Assembly: GCA_950295325.1 (NCBI GenBank)
Contig: OX485804.1
Coordinates: forward strand, 65,884,033-65,944,032
Length of the DNA: 60,000 bases
Reading direction: 5' to 3'
Origin: Polytrichum commune
Lineage: Eukaryota; Streptophyta; Polytrichopsida; Polytrichales; Polytrichaceae
Positions within the stretch are counted from its first letter, which is position 1. Every line of letters starts with the position of its first letter. The position numbers and the translations under genes were made by a program. Positions 1 through 11,816 of this stretch are shown one piece after another. The notes beneath the pieces were generated by a model that searched no databases, was not told where the DNA came from, and was given only the letters and a program-made list of their open reading frames with translations.

Positions 1-878
1 AGCCCTTTTTGGGTTGAAGGCCAACCTCAACTACACATTATAATAAGATTATAATGGGGGCCAATTTTTCCATATGTAAAGGCCTTAGGGCCAAGAAGCT
101 AGGCCGATTCAATAAATCTAGCATAATCCAACGGATCTAGCATAATCTAGCATAGAGCCATTCATATTTCCACATAATCCAATGGGTATAGTTCGTTGAA
201 AAAAATCATATTTATCAAAAAAAATTCTATTGAAATGTGACATTGGCCCTCCATTTTGGGTGCACCCAATTCAACGAGCTCGGGTCATGTCATACCATGC
301 ATTTTTTGATTAAAAAGTTCATACCACCAAATCAGCCCGGCCTCTAGGTGTAAAGGGGTTAGGGTCGATTTCAGCCTTTTGACCAATCACAAGTGAGGAT
401 TTCAAGCCTCTTAGACAACGAATTGGCCGGGCCTCTAGGGGTAAAGCGGCCCTTAAATCCACTTGGAAATTGCAATTTCAATCACTCGGTGGCCACGGTT
501 GGAAGCAGAGGTTGCAGTTGGCAATAGGGGTGTCTTCTTCATTGCAGCGGAAATAGGTGCTCCATACCTGGAAGGATAGAAGATGGATGAACGAAGAAGT
601 ATCTGTCATCCACTCGTGAACAGAAGAGGATGAGAATGTTCCTTATCCAGTTCGAGGCGTGGGAGTTCAGAGACCCTGCAAGCACCGAGGAATTCCATCC
701 CACGCACTCTGAAGCATTGATGACGACGATGCTGCCTACGAACGCTCCAATCTCTTCGACCAATTCGTCGTTCTCACTGTAGGGTGGGATTGCAATTCAG
801 TAGCTTCAAAAACGCGAAAGCTGGATCTATCGATGTTGCAGAAAATCTGAGCAGGGAACGGAGGCATGAGTAGCGGCC
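1..878. other. Intergenic DNA and presumed promoter/5' leader of CCS1
   Basis: No gene recognised. Bases 1-480 are AT-rich with imperfect repeats, for example a short motif reading ggcctctaggggtaaag near 342 and again near 436. From about 480 the GC content rises towards the CCS1 start, which suits a promoter and 5' leader. Open frames on both strands here are short and match no family I know. Confidence 0.5.
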
Positions 879-3800
879 ATGGCAGAGTTCTTGCGATTGG
901 ATTGTCCCTGTAGGCAACAGCTCGCACACAGGTTGGTTGCATCTGGCGGCGGCCAAAACATTTCTTCCCTGGCGATGGCGAACATGTTGCACGCCTCTCG
1001 GCCCTGCCGAGGTCCACACTTGTTGCAATCTCCAGCTCGAATTTGGCCCCATCCGCTTCGCAATTGCAGATTTTCAGGTGCCCGACGCTCGGTGGTGGTA
1101 GCGGCAGGAGCCTCCCCGAAGGGAAAAACCAAGAGTAAGCCTACGCCGCTGCCCATAACGCAATTGAGCGCTCCCACATTGACAGAAACAAGTAAAAATT
1201 CTTCTGAGGATGTGGAGGTTTCCAAGAATAAAGTGCAGGAGACGCAGCAAGGGAAGGTGGTGATGAGGGTGGTGAGCTCGGGTGATAAAGGGTTGCAGAA
1301 TTTGGGGAAGAAGGTAGTGCGGCAGCTGGCGTCTCTGCCGCTGGCCATAGCTGAGCTGTTCGCCATAGCTGGCTTGTCTGCGGTGGGGACGTTGATAGCC
1401 CAAGGGGAGACGCCGAATTGGTACTTGGAGAATTATCCCGACTCGCATCCTGTGCTAGGGTTTCTGTCGTGGCAGTGGATTCTGGCGTTGGGGCTTGATC
1501 ATGTGTACACTGCCCCCATCTTTCTCGGTCTGCTTGTCATGCTGGCTGCCTCCCTCATGGCTTGCACTTCCACCACTCAGCTTCCCATCGTCAAAGTGGC
1601 TCGCCGGTGAGTTCTCGTTCCTTCAACTGCTAACACATACATACAGACACTGTTTTTTTATGCATTGTCAATTATACTACACTTCAAAATGCAAGTGACC
1701 AGCGTATAATGTTGATTCAGTGAATGTCTCAATCAAGAAGTCGACTCATAACTCAACCTTTTAGGCCTTGCAACTCTCAAGTATAGAAACATAAGGCTAC
1801 AATTGCAATCTTATGGCCAGTGTGTTTTCGTTCCCTCAACTGTTCACATACACAGACGCTGTTGTATGCATTGCCGGTGATACTACATCTCGAGATGCAA
1901 GTGACCAGCGCTTAATGTCGACTCGGTGAGTGTTGATACTTCAGGGTTTAACATTTTTTTCCCAGTGCGAACTCAACGTTTTGCTGATGATTCATTAAAA
2001 ATTGATTCAACGTATAATTCAGCTAATTTGGTCTTGCAGCCATGAAGTACAGAAACATGGCTTGCAATTCCACCACTCAGCTTCCCATTGTCAAAGTGGC
2101 TCGATGATGGATTTCCGTTCCTTCATTTTTTCACACACATAAATACTATTGATGCATCCACTGTCGGTTATTGTTGCTTGATAAGGAACTCCAAGAAGTT
2201 TGAACTGCAAACGCTTACGTGAAGTTACATGGGTTACATGAAAATAGCAACCAAATACCATCTTCAAATGCAAGTGACCAGTGTTCAATGCTGAGTATGA
2301 TACCACATCTTAAGATGCAAGTGACCAGCGTTTAATGTTGAGTCAGTGTTGATACATACCTTCTTTCAGGGTTTAATGTCTTCTCACCCATAACTCAACG
2401 TTTTTCTGATGCATTTAACATTGAGTCAATTTACAGTTCTACCTTTTAGGTATTGTAAGTGTCAAGTATACAAACAAAATTTAAAAATTGCAGCGCTATA
2501 TTTGGTAAGCATTGATTCAGTGTTGTAGTTTGATGTGACTGAATCAACGGGAAAATTAGTGTTAATATATGAATTTAGAGGCTTTCACGTGTCCCTATGA
2601 TGCTCTGAGTCCAACTACATTCCAGGGGAAATAGAGGTGATCCACAAAGAAACTGGTTGAGCAAAAGCATTGGCTGAATTTGGTGGGCACTCACTTTAAA
2701 TTAAATGATGACTCTGAAGGGTTTAGGGTTTTGTGTTCAGGTGGCAATTTCTGAAGTCAACGGCCGCAATCTCAAAACTGGAAGTGACAGACTCACTCCC
2801 GCGAGCCCGGCTGGCTGATTTAGGCACTGTGCTTTCGGGTCACGGATTCCAAGTTTTTGCGAGGGGTTCAACTCTGTATGCATTTAAAGGCCTGCCTGGG
2901 AGGCTTGCACCCATCGGAGTGCATGCTGCTCTCCTTCTGATTATGGCTGGTATACTTTTTCCCCTTGTTCTGCAACATTTATCAATTTCAGTGTAAAATT
3001 ACGGATCAACAGTATTAGGATGGTACATGAAGTTGCATGTGCCTTCATGTGATACAAATTGCCCTATAATGAGGTGTCTGTAATGTTGTTGTGGAGGGGT
3101 TTCTTGATGCTAAATCTTAGAAACAGGAATATGGATCTATTTATTTGTTATGATATCCTGTATCATTCCTGTTCTGTTTTTGAACTCTTAACATGTTGAT
3201 ACCAAGGCATACTATACTTATTTCAGCGCACATAAACAAATCAACATCATTAGAATGATGCACGAAGTTGAATGTGCCTTGATTTGTTGCAAATTGTCCT
3301 TGGCTGCCTGTAATGTCGTTGTGGAGGGATTTCTTGATGCTAATAATGAGAATTAGGAATAAGGATCTATTTTCTTGTTACGATATCCCGTATCATTCCT
3401 GTTCTGTTCTGGAATTCAACATTCTGACTCCAAGGATGTATTTATTTATCTCAGTGTACAATAGCATATCAACATCATCAGGATGATACATTAAGTTGGT
3501 TGTGCCTTGATTTGGTACAAATTGCCCTTGGCTGCCTGAAATGTCGTTGTGGAGGGGCTTTTCTTGATGCTAAAGCTGAGAATTAGGAATGAGTATGTAA
3601 CTTGCTACCATACCCAGTATTGTTCCTGTTTGATTTATAAGTGTGGAACCTTGGGTTTTCCCTGAATTCATCAAAATCTGGAATGACTGGCAGGAGGAAC
3701 ATTGAGTGCTGCAGGGTCACTCCGTGGCACCGTAATGGTACCACAGGGCCTTGATTTCAGCATCGGAGATGCGCTTGGATCAAATGGCTGGCTCTCACCA

Positions 3801-4532
3801 CCATCTTCGGTAATGGATGCGCGTGTGCAAGTAAAAAAGTTTTTTATTGATTACCGCCCGACGGGAGAGGTGAATCAGTTCCACTCTGACCTAGCAATCG
3901 TTGACGCTCAGGACACGGTTGTGTCGGGAAAGACGATCAGTGTGAACGACCCAATGAGATTTGGAGGAGTCACAATGTATCAGACAGATTGGGGGATATC
4001 AGCAGTGCAGCTCCGGGTGGATGGATCTGAACCTTACAATTTAGTAATGGCAGCACTGCAGAAAGGTGATAATAAGCTTTTCGGGACTTTCCTCCCGCTC
4101 GGTGACCAGGGGTCAGTGGAAGGTAAGGGTATCTCGATTCTTGCGCGAGACTTGCAAACTGTGGTAATTTATAACCAGGAGGGCCAATTTGTTGGGGTTC
4201 GGCGTCCTGGCTCCAAGAAACCGATTGTGGTCGATAATGTCAGCATTGTGGTCGACGATTTGATTGGCAGCACCGGTTTAGAACTCAAGGTGGACCCAGG
4301 TGTGCCTGTAGTGTATGCTGGCTTTGGTGGGCTTATGCTCACAACCATCATCAGCTACCTTTCACATTCCCAGGTTTGGGCATTACAAGACGGGACTTGG
4401 ATTGTTGTGGGTGGAAAAAGTAACCGTGCGAAGCTTGGATTTGAGAGGGAGTTTAACGAACTTCTGGACCTTGTGCCCGAGGTTCAAGAGAAAGAGAAAG
4501 AAACCAAGGTAGAGTCCCTTTCTCAGTTATGA
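879..4532 (+). CDS. CCS1: Plastid cytochrome c biogenesis protein CCS1 (ResB-type)
   Basis: The thylakoid-membrane CCS1/Ccs1 protein works with CcsA in system II cytochrome c assembly, delivering and attaching heme to apocytochromes f and c6 on the lumen side. Exons are 879-1606, 2741-2949 and 3694-4532, joining to 591 residues with GT-AG introns in phases 2 and 1. Residues 1 to about 130 are Ser/Arg/Lys-rich and non-conserved, as in a plastid transit region. Membrane segments lie near 154-174 and 212-229, around the conserved His304 (motif GVH, essential in the Chlamydomonas homologue), and near the C-terminus before the motif SYLSHSQVWAL. The large loop between the third and fourth segments carries the family motifs SVNDP, YQTDW and GVPVVYAG. 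The start could also be Met33 (975). Both introns contain tandem repeats, described separately. Confidence 0.93.
1607..2500 (+). repeat. Degenerate tandem repeats in CCS1 intron 1, including an exon-1 end copy
   Basis: The first intron is built from about three to four diverged copies of a 210-260 bp unit. Recurrent blocks are cgttccttcaac, acacagac..ctgtt, atgcattg and gatgcaagtgaccagcg (near 1690, 1895, 2268 and 2314). Bases 2056-2103 copy the last 48 bases of exon 1 (1556-1603) with two differences. At the copy, the donor gtgag has become a sequence without GT, so it cannot act as the original splice site. Confidence 0.85.
2977..3690 (+). repeat. Three tandem copies of about 235 bp in CCS1 intron 2
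   Basis: Intron 2 is almost entirely three head-to-tail copies starting near 2979, 3219 and 3453. Each begins tttcagtg.aca.a..atcaaca, passes through gttgtggagggntttcttgatgct, and ends cgtatcattcctgttctg. Copies two and three are closest to each other. The unit carries no exon sequence. Confidence 0.88.
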
Positions 4533-5588
4533 GCATACAGGATTCGCTGTATGCATAACCAATGTTAAGAGAATGTTATGCTGACTCTGCCAAAAATGTT
4601 CAAATTATCACAATGTGAAGTTGGGGCCACATGGGTAATCTTGGCAAGAAAGAAGACTTTGGGACTGACGCCCATTATTCCCAAGGGTATGGCTCTTGAT
4701 GCCTCGGGATGAGGGATTCTTTATCAAGTGGTTGAACGATGTTTTGATACACGAAGACAACCCACTGGATCCTGGAAGTAGCTTCAAGAAATAGATCAAA
4801 CAGTTCTGACAGATTTTTTATTTTATTCAAAGTCTTTGATGTCAGCTTACTTACTGATGATTTTTTTGTGGGCCATATATTTGATATTGTGGTGGCCACT
4901 TAGAATTGTAGAGACCTTAGAAGACGTGGGGGCACGGATTGAGCCCTGCTGATGTCTCCTCACAGCTTTCAGGCTGGGGCTCAAGAGTAAAACCCCAAAC
5001 CCATATTTGTACTAGTAGTGCTGAACATTGCATCCTGTAGAAATGAAATGGTTGAGATAGACGAAGTTGAGTCTCAAGCCAACAACTAAAGAGCAGGATT
5101 TTGGGAGGGCAACCACAACTCGTGATGTCCGAACATTTTATTCGCCTGTGAAAAGGAAAACTTTGAGCAGGTTGTATTGTACGAAGTTAAACTTCAATTG
5201 AATATCTGGAGAATTTATATCTGGAACCCTCCACTATTGACCATGCCTTCTTATGATCTCTTGGTATTGCAGCCGATATTGATAGGCTTACTTGGAATGT
5301 ATTGGAATGCAAATTATGAATACTGGCAATAGGAAGGGATTCCTTGGACCCATTGTGCACATGAGATCTTTTACGTGTTGTATTTTTATTTTATTTTATG
5401 TTTTAATAATTTTATTTTTACTTTTTGTGTGTATTTTTAGTCTTACTTTTACTTTCATGCCCAACTTTTATTTCCTTAAGTACCTCTATTTAAACATCTA
5501 TTCTCTTTCAAGATACATGCTAGTATTCCTTCATTTTCTCATACCACAATTGATCAACAACCTCTCATTGTTTATTGCATTTTGTGAT
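4533..5588. other. CCS1 3' flank and PLATZ upstream region
   Basis: No gene recognised. The PLATZ reading frame stays open upstream to about 5292, but that stretch encodes a run of Phe/Leu/Ile/Tyr from T-rich DNA and looks like untranslated leader or promoter, not protein. Confidence 0.5.
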
Positions 5589-6989
5589 ATGGGTGGTATC
5601 GAGAATCTCCCAATATGGATTGTTCCATTTCTTACAAGTCAATACTTTGATGAAAATGACAAACATGGAAAGAATGGCAAGGCTTGTGTATGTGGAAAAC
5701 CAGCTAATCACTATAGGCCATACTTTTGTATACAATGTGAAGAAGGACATTTGTGTGCAAAAACATGCTTAACCGCAGGGGCCACACACACAAACCATGA
5801 CAAACTGCAAGTCCGTAAAGTCACAGATCGAAACTCGATACACATCAATGATTTCAAGGAGCAGAGCAAGTTGGATGAGGATATTATGGAGGATATACGA
5901 GAATACAGTTTCAACAACAATCTTGTTTATTCCTTATTGGGCGATGACATGACTCGAAAAAAGGGATTCAGATTGGATGGACTGGACAAAGAAATTTGCA
6001 AGCAATGTGGGCGTTCGACTCGTGCTTTGCATCGGCCTCCAAAGACTTTGTGCTCCTTGGGTTGCGCGCTGGAGTTCAAATTTGATATGACTCTCAAAGA
6101 GATTCACAACGTCCAGATTTGGTTGCGAGAGGGATCAACATTCGGCGTTCATCATGTCTCTCTCCATCACATCCACATGGCGATTGCTTTTATGAACAGA
6201 GTAGATGAAGGAAATGATATTGGATCTAAACACATGCTACATCCTCCGTCTAAACAAACAGCAAAATTGGAGAAGAAGGCGAGACTAAGTATGATGACCG
6301 ACGCAAAGGTACCTCCACCTGCCAACCCACAAGAAAGACATGCACTCAAAAAGCAAAAGGAAAGACCAAGCCGAGAGGATGAGATTGTTTTACCATGTGA
6401 CCCACCCACAAATTTTAAGAGATTGAAGAAGGCAAAAGACAAAGTTACATTTGATGATGCGAATGTGACTTTGCAAGTAATGTCACAGAGAATATCGGCA
6501 TCCAAAGCTTTAGAACATGGGGAAGAATCATCAAACGTTGTCAATAGCGTTTCACAAACGCAACCATTGGATACTCAAAATGGTAAGAATTTTCCAAGCA
6601 AAGATGCAAGTGATGTGAGCCTAGACTCAAACCCCTTGCTTGTTTCGGGAGACAAAGTAAGTCCACACGAGGATTTAAGTGGACACTCACAAATTGCACC
6701 TCGAGATTCTCGAATTGTAATTGGGGCGATTGATACATCAATGATTCCTAATGCAAATGCACCACTAATAGGTTCACATGAAACGATTTCTTCCACTCTT
6801 CCGAGAGCCGTGGGATCGGCACATGCGGTCTCACAAATGAAACCGATCATTGATGATGGTGGAGCACCAAGAGTAGGTCGAAGTGAGACTCAAGAAACGA
6901 TCCCTCTAGTTGTTGCAAAAGCAAATGAAAATCCAAAGGATGAACCTAGTGTAGCTGACAAACTATTCACGATGATATTAAACTATTGA
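5589..6989 (+). CDS. PLATZ-family zinc-dependent DNA-binding protein, intronless
   Basis: PLATZ proteins are plant nuclear factors that bind A/T-rich DNA in a zinc-dependent way and usually repress or modulate transcription. The 466-residue frame opens with the family hallmark W10..PFLT..YF20, followed by a Cys/His cluster: C33, C35, H41, C47, C50, H54, C56, C60, H67 and H70. The typical LQVRKVTDRNSIHINDF segment (73-89) and the second cluster C137-x2-C140 ... C155-SLG-C159 come next. The start at 5589 was chosen because MGGIENLPIW immediately precedes the domain. The remaining ~300 residues are Ser/Pro/Lys-rich and probably disordered, much longer than in most PLATZ proteins. No intron interrupts the domain, although PLATZ genes commonly have several, so a retrocopy is possible. 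The domain assignment is firm; function and expression are not known from sequence. Confidence 0.85.
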   Translation: MGGIENLPIWIVPFLTSQYFDENDKHGKNGKACVCGKPANHYRPYFCIQCEEGHLCAKTCLTAGATHTNHDKLQVRKVTDRNSIHINDFKEQSKLDEDIMEDIREYSFNNNLVYSLLGDDMTRKKGFRLDGLDKEICKQCGRSTRALHRPPKTLCSLGCALEFKFDMTLKEIHNVQIWLREGSTFGVHHVSLHHIHMAIAFMNRVDEGNDIGSKHMLHPPSKQTAKLEKKARLSMMTDAKVPPPANPQERHALKKQKERPSREDEIVLPCDPPTNFKRLKKAKDKVTFDDANVTLQVMSQRISASKALEHGEESSNVVNSVSQTQPLDTQNGKNFPSKDASDVSLDSNPLLVSGDKVSPHEDLSGHSQIAPRDSRIVIGAIDTSMIPNANAPLIGSHETISSTLPRAVGSAHAVSQMKPIIDDGGAPRVGRSETQETIPLVVAKANENPKDEPSVADKLFTMILNY

Positions 6990-8246
6990 TTGTGGGATAA
7001 CACAAAGAAAGTATGGCATATATCTACTTGAGATGTAGATGTCATGTTTCGAAGTGCAAAGCCATTTATGTAGATTTGAAGTGTTATGCATATAGATTAT
7101 TGAGAGTCTAGTGTTCTCCTATATAACGTATTTGGAAGCGATAGACTTCCAACTTAATTTCTAAACAATAAGGCTCAAATCACACTTTGAGACCTCATAA
7201 AAGTTGGTTTGAAATGTCATTTATGTATTTTAGTTTATATATTTTTTAAGTATCAAAATTTGGTTTTTTTTATTGCATTCGCAATCTTTGTAGGCCTCAT
7301 ATTTCAAATATATATTATACAGCATAATTGTTTATCAAGCTTTCATAGTTAGACACTATAGCTAAACTTGACCAAACTAAGTTATGTTTTTATATGTGTT
7401 ACGTTGGTTGTGATTTTTTTGTGGAATTTTAATTTCTTTCATAATTTTAATGGTTTATCTATTGTTCGTGATTTGAAAATAATAGGAATTTACTTATAGT
7501 ATAAGAGAATATGAAAATCTAGAATACTTAATGATCCGTTGAGGTTGTGATAAGAATTGTGGAGGAAAAGAAAAAAGATTGTAGATGAATGGTAAAATGA
7601 GGGTGCAAGATATGGTTGGTCATATGTAAATAGCCTCATGCCATAAAGCTTAAGGTGTGTGGCCCTATTGTGGGCAATTTCAACTCCACATTTCACATAC
7701 TAAATGTTCGTTGTTGAGTTGGATTGGGAAGTTATCTCATCTGCCCCTTATCCAGTTAGCAATAGCAAATCATGAGGATAGGAGTTTGGAGGTTGTTGTT
7801 AAGATGCATATATTTTAAGGTCAAAGTGAAGGGTTTTTTTCTTTTTCTTTTCTTTTTTCTATTCTTTAAGTGATCACACAAGTGTGTTAATGATAGGACT
7901 TAAACCTTTGTTTATATTTGGAGCACATGTATACTAGACCAATATCCACATGATTTTGTTGTTTGTTCCTAAGTACATAGTTTGCCATATACCAATCAAA
8001 CATAGGTGTTTGATTTAGAAAGTGCCGTCATACTTCCAAGTATTGGTCATACTTCTATGTATTTTTATACAAGAGAGTAAATTTGGGATGTAGGCAAACG
8101 TGCAAGTTAAATTGTTGTTATAATCATTGTATTTAACCATTTCAAATGTTGCAAGAGTGGAGTTATATATTGACCCTTGTATCTTGAAATGTGAGAGGAT
8201 GATAGTAGTGATCCAAAGTTTATGAAATCTTCACATAATATTTTTT
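6990..8246. other. AT-rich intergenic DNA downstream of PLATZ
   Basis: No gene or clear transposon recognised. The strand is T-rich with long poly-T tracts, for example near 7835-7860. A short segment near 7985-8010 resembles, in reverse orientation, the terminal motif (acctatntttgattggt) of the dispersed family at 39045-39410. Confidence 0.5.
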
Positions 8247-8248
8247 TA

Positions 8249-8482
8249 AGGGATTGTTAAATCAACCACGTAGTTTGTTAAAACAACCATAGAGACACGT
8301 CATGCAGTCACATGACGTCTCAAAATTTGAGTTTTTATTGCACACATGAAGAGGAGCAAGGTATCAACTCTATTTAGAATCAATAAACTTGGCCACCAAA
8401 ATGAATTAAATAACTTGGCCAACAATCATATGTGCATTTATGTGGTCGTTTTAACCAATGTGTGGTCAATTTAACAATCCCC
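8249..8482. mobile_element. Short TA-flanked MITE (mariner/Stowaway-like)
   Basis: The ends form inverted repeats: agggattgttaaatcaacca on the left matches the reverse complement of the right end, with similarity continuing for about 45 bp (roughly 80 per cent by eye). Both ends abut TA (8247-8248 and 8483-8484), the target duplication of Tc1/mariner-class elements. At 234 bp it has no coding capacity. Confidence 0.65.
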
Positions 8483-8847
8483 TATTCTTATAATAAGAAC
8501 ATTAGGCGCAAAATACAACAATCTTGGACCCACACCCACAAGGATTTATAGATTACAAAAAAAAATGGGCTCAAATCAAAGTTGGTTTTGGTTTTGATAA
8601 CTTCCCTCCTCAACCTCAATTTTCTCCTTGACCATTTACATGTAGATGGTAGGCGGACCCTAATAGGGTTTTGAACCCCCAAGGCTAGAAATGTTTGTTC
8701 TGGAGGGTTTTGGGAGGAAACTAAAAACATATTTCACCCAAAAGTAGGTGTGGTGTTTCAATAAGATGTATATGCCTATCTTAGTCTAATCTAGTCTATA
8801 CATATGTCATTTTGATGTTTATTCTTGAATCTGCACCTAACCACATC

Positions 8848-9267
8848 CTAAACTCCGTTATATCAACTTCCGTAATGTCACCCACTCTCTAATATCCTGA
8901 AACCCTAGGGAATAGGTGTTCATAGTTCAAATCTCACTCCTTATTGTCACATTTCTCTCCCTTATATCACAAATTTTGTCAACCTACACCCTCGCATTGC
9001 GCCATGCGTTAATATGTGGAGTGTCATCTTCCTCTTCCTCTTCTTCTTATGCCACTTGTTGAATGTTGGTGCATGCATATGCCACATCGCATGGGAAGGG
9101 CAAGTGGAGTGGACCACACCACACCATTAAAACGCTGCACTTTATGTTATTCCATAGTGTCACATGCTACACCAATTCTCGAGTATCACGCATCCATGTT
9201 AAGTCTACAAAACTTTATAATATCATGTGCTCTTTGGTTGCCACAGGTGTGATACTACGGAGTTTAG
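8848..9267. mobile_element. Dispersed TIR element, family with copy at 22269-22736
   Basis: The ends are ctaaactccgttatatca and the inverted form tgatactacggagtttag. The interior is about 85-90 per cent similar by eye to 22276-22729 in the same orientation, including a (ttc/ctt)n stretch near 9027 and the block gttggtgcatgcatatgcca. No clear target duplication is seen. It is non-coding; short open frames in both copies are not conserved past frameshifts. Confidence 0.7.
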
Positions 9268-9274
9268 AGTGTAC

Positions 9275-11084
9275 TTAGATATAAACGTTCAACAAAATAG
9301 GTAGCCAGATTAGGCATGCTTACACAAATAACAAAGGACTGAGAGAAAAAATGATCATGATCATGGTCCTTGGTCAGAGCCATGATAAAGAGAATCCACG
9401 TCACCTTTTGAAAGCCTTGCTTGGAGGACATTTTGTAAAGCAGACTTAGACCAAATGAAAATGGGAGTTGAATTTGATTAACATCTAAAACAAGTATAGT
9501 TGATCAAAATAAAAGAAATACGCCAGTATTGGCCGCTATCCATGGGGGTTTTCAAAGAGTAATAGGAGTAAATTTTATAATAGCCATGGGTTGCTTGGTG
9601 TTTTGTATTTCCTTTTCCTTTTCTTTTTTCTTTTCTTCACATAGTCATCCTCATTTTCAATTGAGACAATCTATGTGGATTTGTTCAGTTGCAATGCATC
9701 ATCCATTTCAAAATACATAGGAACTAGGAAGTCATGTCTATTCGCATCCATTCTCTAACAATGGTCAATCTTATGTTTGGTGATCTTGTGTGTAGCAAGG
9801 TAAGATTGCCACTTGTTTCCCAGCCCATGAGAGAATTTAGAAAGCAATGGTCGTGGAACTAAGTGGTCACTAGTGTAAATGTGTCGTTAGAAGCCTTCAC
9901 CAAAAAGAAGAAGAATGGAGTGCGGGTCCAAGAACTCTGGGTCTATTTATGGTCAATGAATAAACTAGAACCCCTCCAACTTAGACAATGAGAGTAGGGG
10001 TGATCATAAGTATAAGGTGGTTCAATATTTTCCCATGTAGGAAGATTGAAACCAGGAGGCTTGCAGAAAAATTGGTAATTTAATTCCTTAAATTGAAAAT
10101 ACTGTGAATTCTTGAAGCCAAAAGTTGGCCTGAACATATTACTAATGTCTAGAGTCTACCATAACCACTCATTTAAACCGCTCATTCCCCTTCACTTTAG
10201 CACTCAAAACCATGACATTTGACATGGCATTATTGGTTTTGGCCTAATTGACATTGAGTCCCAGCTTGATCAAAATTGAGTCCTAGCTTGATTGAACTTG
10301 AGCACTAGCCTTATTGAAATTGTATCCCAACCTTATCAAAATTGAGGTATGTTATAGGTTGCTGATGGTGTCTTGGTTGGGAATATGCGCTTTACTATAT
10401 TGTCATTGCAATTCACGAGTCAAAACAAATGATGATCATAACATTGCCAAGCCTTGTACTCTTTCACCCTAGGGGGAGAATAATATGGCCAAGGGCTAGA
10501 ATTAACCATGTTGTGATTCTCAAACAACGATGGCTTAAAACTTAGTATTGCAATAAGGTTCCCATGGAATATGGCATCTTTTTAATTTAAGGAACACAAC
10601 CCTTTTAATGGCTACTTTTCCAACTAACCCACTTCTCCTAGGATATGAACACTCAATTAAGGTAGACAATCCCATTTCTATTGCCCGTAAGCAATTTTGC
10701 TTAAGTGTAGTACAAGTGTGATATTGGAGTGATTTCTCAAAGTTCGGAAATTGATATCACAACATTTAACAAAAAAATCATAATTGATTTCCAAGTTTTG
10801 AAATTATTGTAAAAGTCTAAAGGCAAGATTCTCTTCCAACCCATACCCACAACATAGGTCAACCTATTTCCGATAACTGGGAGACAAAAACTTAAGTACA
10901 ATCAACGCCCTTTTTAAGAAACCTAAATCCATGGCCCTTTCAAGAAACCCAAATCCATGCCCTTTTCAAGAAACCCAGATCCATCACGTTAGAAACGACT
11001 GCTACATGTGTGGAACTTCAAGGCTTTAGAGGACTCTATGTATGAAGACTGGGGGAGGAGAGGGAAGGGGGGGGGGGGTTTCGA
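9275..11084. other. Gene-free region with two short tandem arrays
   Basis: No gene recognised. Bases 10247-10348 hold about four degenerate ~26-bp repeats of the type attgagtcctagcttgatca. Bases 10909-10983 hold three ~25-bp repeats of the type tttcaagaaacccaaatcca. A run of 12 G lies at 11067-11078. Confidence 0.6.
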
Positions 11085-11345
11085 AATGTCTACCATCATA
11101 CAAGCCGATTAGCAAATCCAAACCGAGGTTGTCGCCACTTTCCTCAAAGAAATGGAAGCTCATATCAATAGACTATCTTACTCATAATCAAAGAGAAGAA
11201 TCTTGTGCTCATTAATTGGTCATACATATTCCCCAATGATGTTGATTGATGAGCCTAAAAAGATTATCACATTTTGAGCATGTGGAACAATCTCTTTCTA
11301 ACACATGTCTTTTTGAGGTCCGTTCTTGAAGCCACATACCACTAG
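11085..11345 (-). repeat. Dispersed repeat, family seen also at 14930-15215 and 55143-55470
   Basis: It shares with 14930-15215 the ordered blocks agcaaatccaaa..gaggttgt, gaagctcatat, ctcgtgctcatt..tggtcata and cacattttgagcac. The 55143-55470 copy carries the same blocks in reverse complement. It is non-coding, and its ends are not resolved. Confidence 0.6.
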
Positions 11346-11816
11346 AAATATCTACTTAGGAGTCCTAAAAATAGGAAAAAAGAACTGAATGGAGGGTTGT
11401 TTGTGTTAAGATATTCAGATCTAGATGCTACTACATAACAATTAATGATCGTTTTACTTCATTCCACGGGAAGGACTTCAATGAACATGAATAAGCCAAC
11501 AGGCCATTCCATCTGCCTTCACAAATGATCTGAAAAAGAGAGCGTGTGGCATTAAATGAGCTCATGTGCCAATTGCTGCTGCTGCTGCTGTTGACCTGTC
11601 TTACAAACTTACTTATTATTAAGGCAGCCGGGCAAAATCATACCCTGCAAACATGCCTGCCTTGTTGTCTCTCTTTTTCTTTTTCCTTTTCCTTTTGCAA
11701 TGCACGAGGTGCGTGCCCGGGGTGGCAACTAGTGCAAAATAATTTGTAACACATAATCATAATCCACCCATGTTATCCTTGTACACTCATACCAAAGAAC
11801 AACTTTACATAACTTA

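Noticed and set aside
5292-5588. N-terminal extension of the PLATZ frame (99 residues)
   Set aside because: The added stretch is a run of Phe/Leu/Ile/Tyr from T-rich DNA, unlike any PLATZ N-terminus. The family domain starts right after the ATG at 5589.
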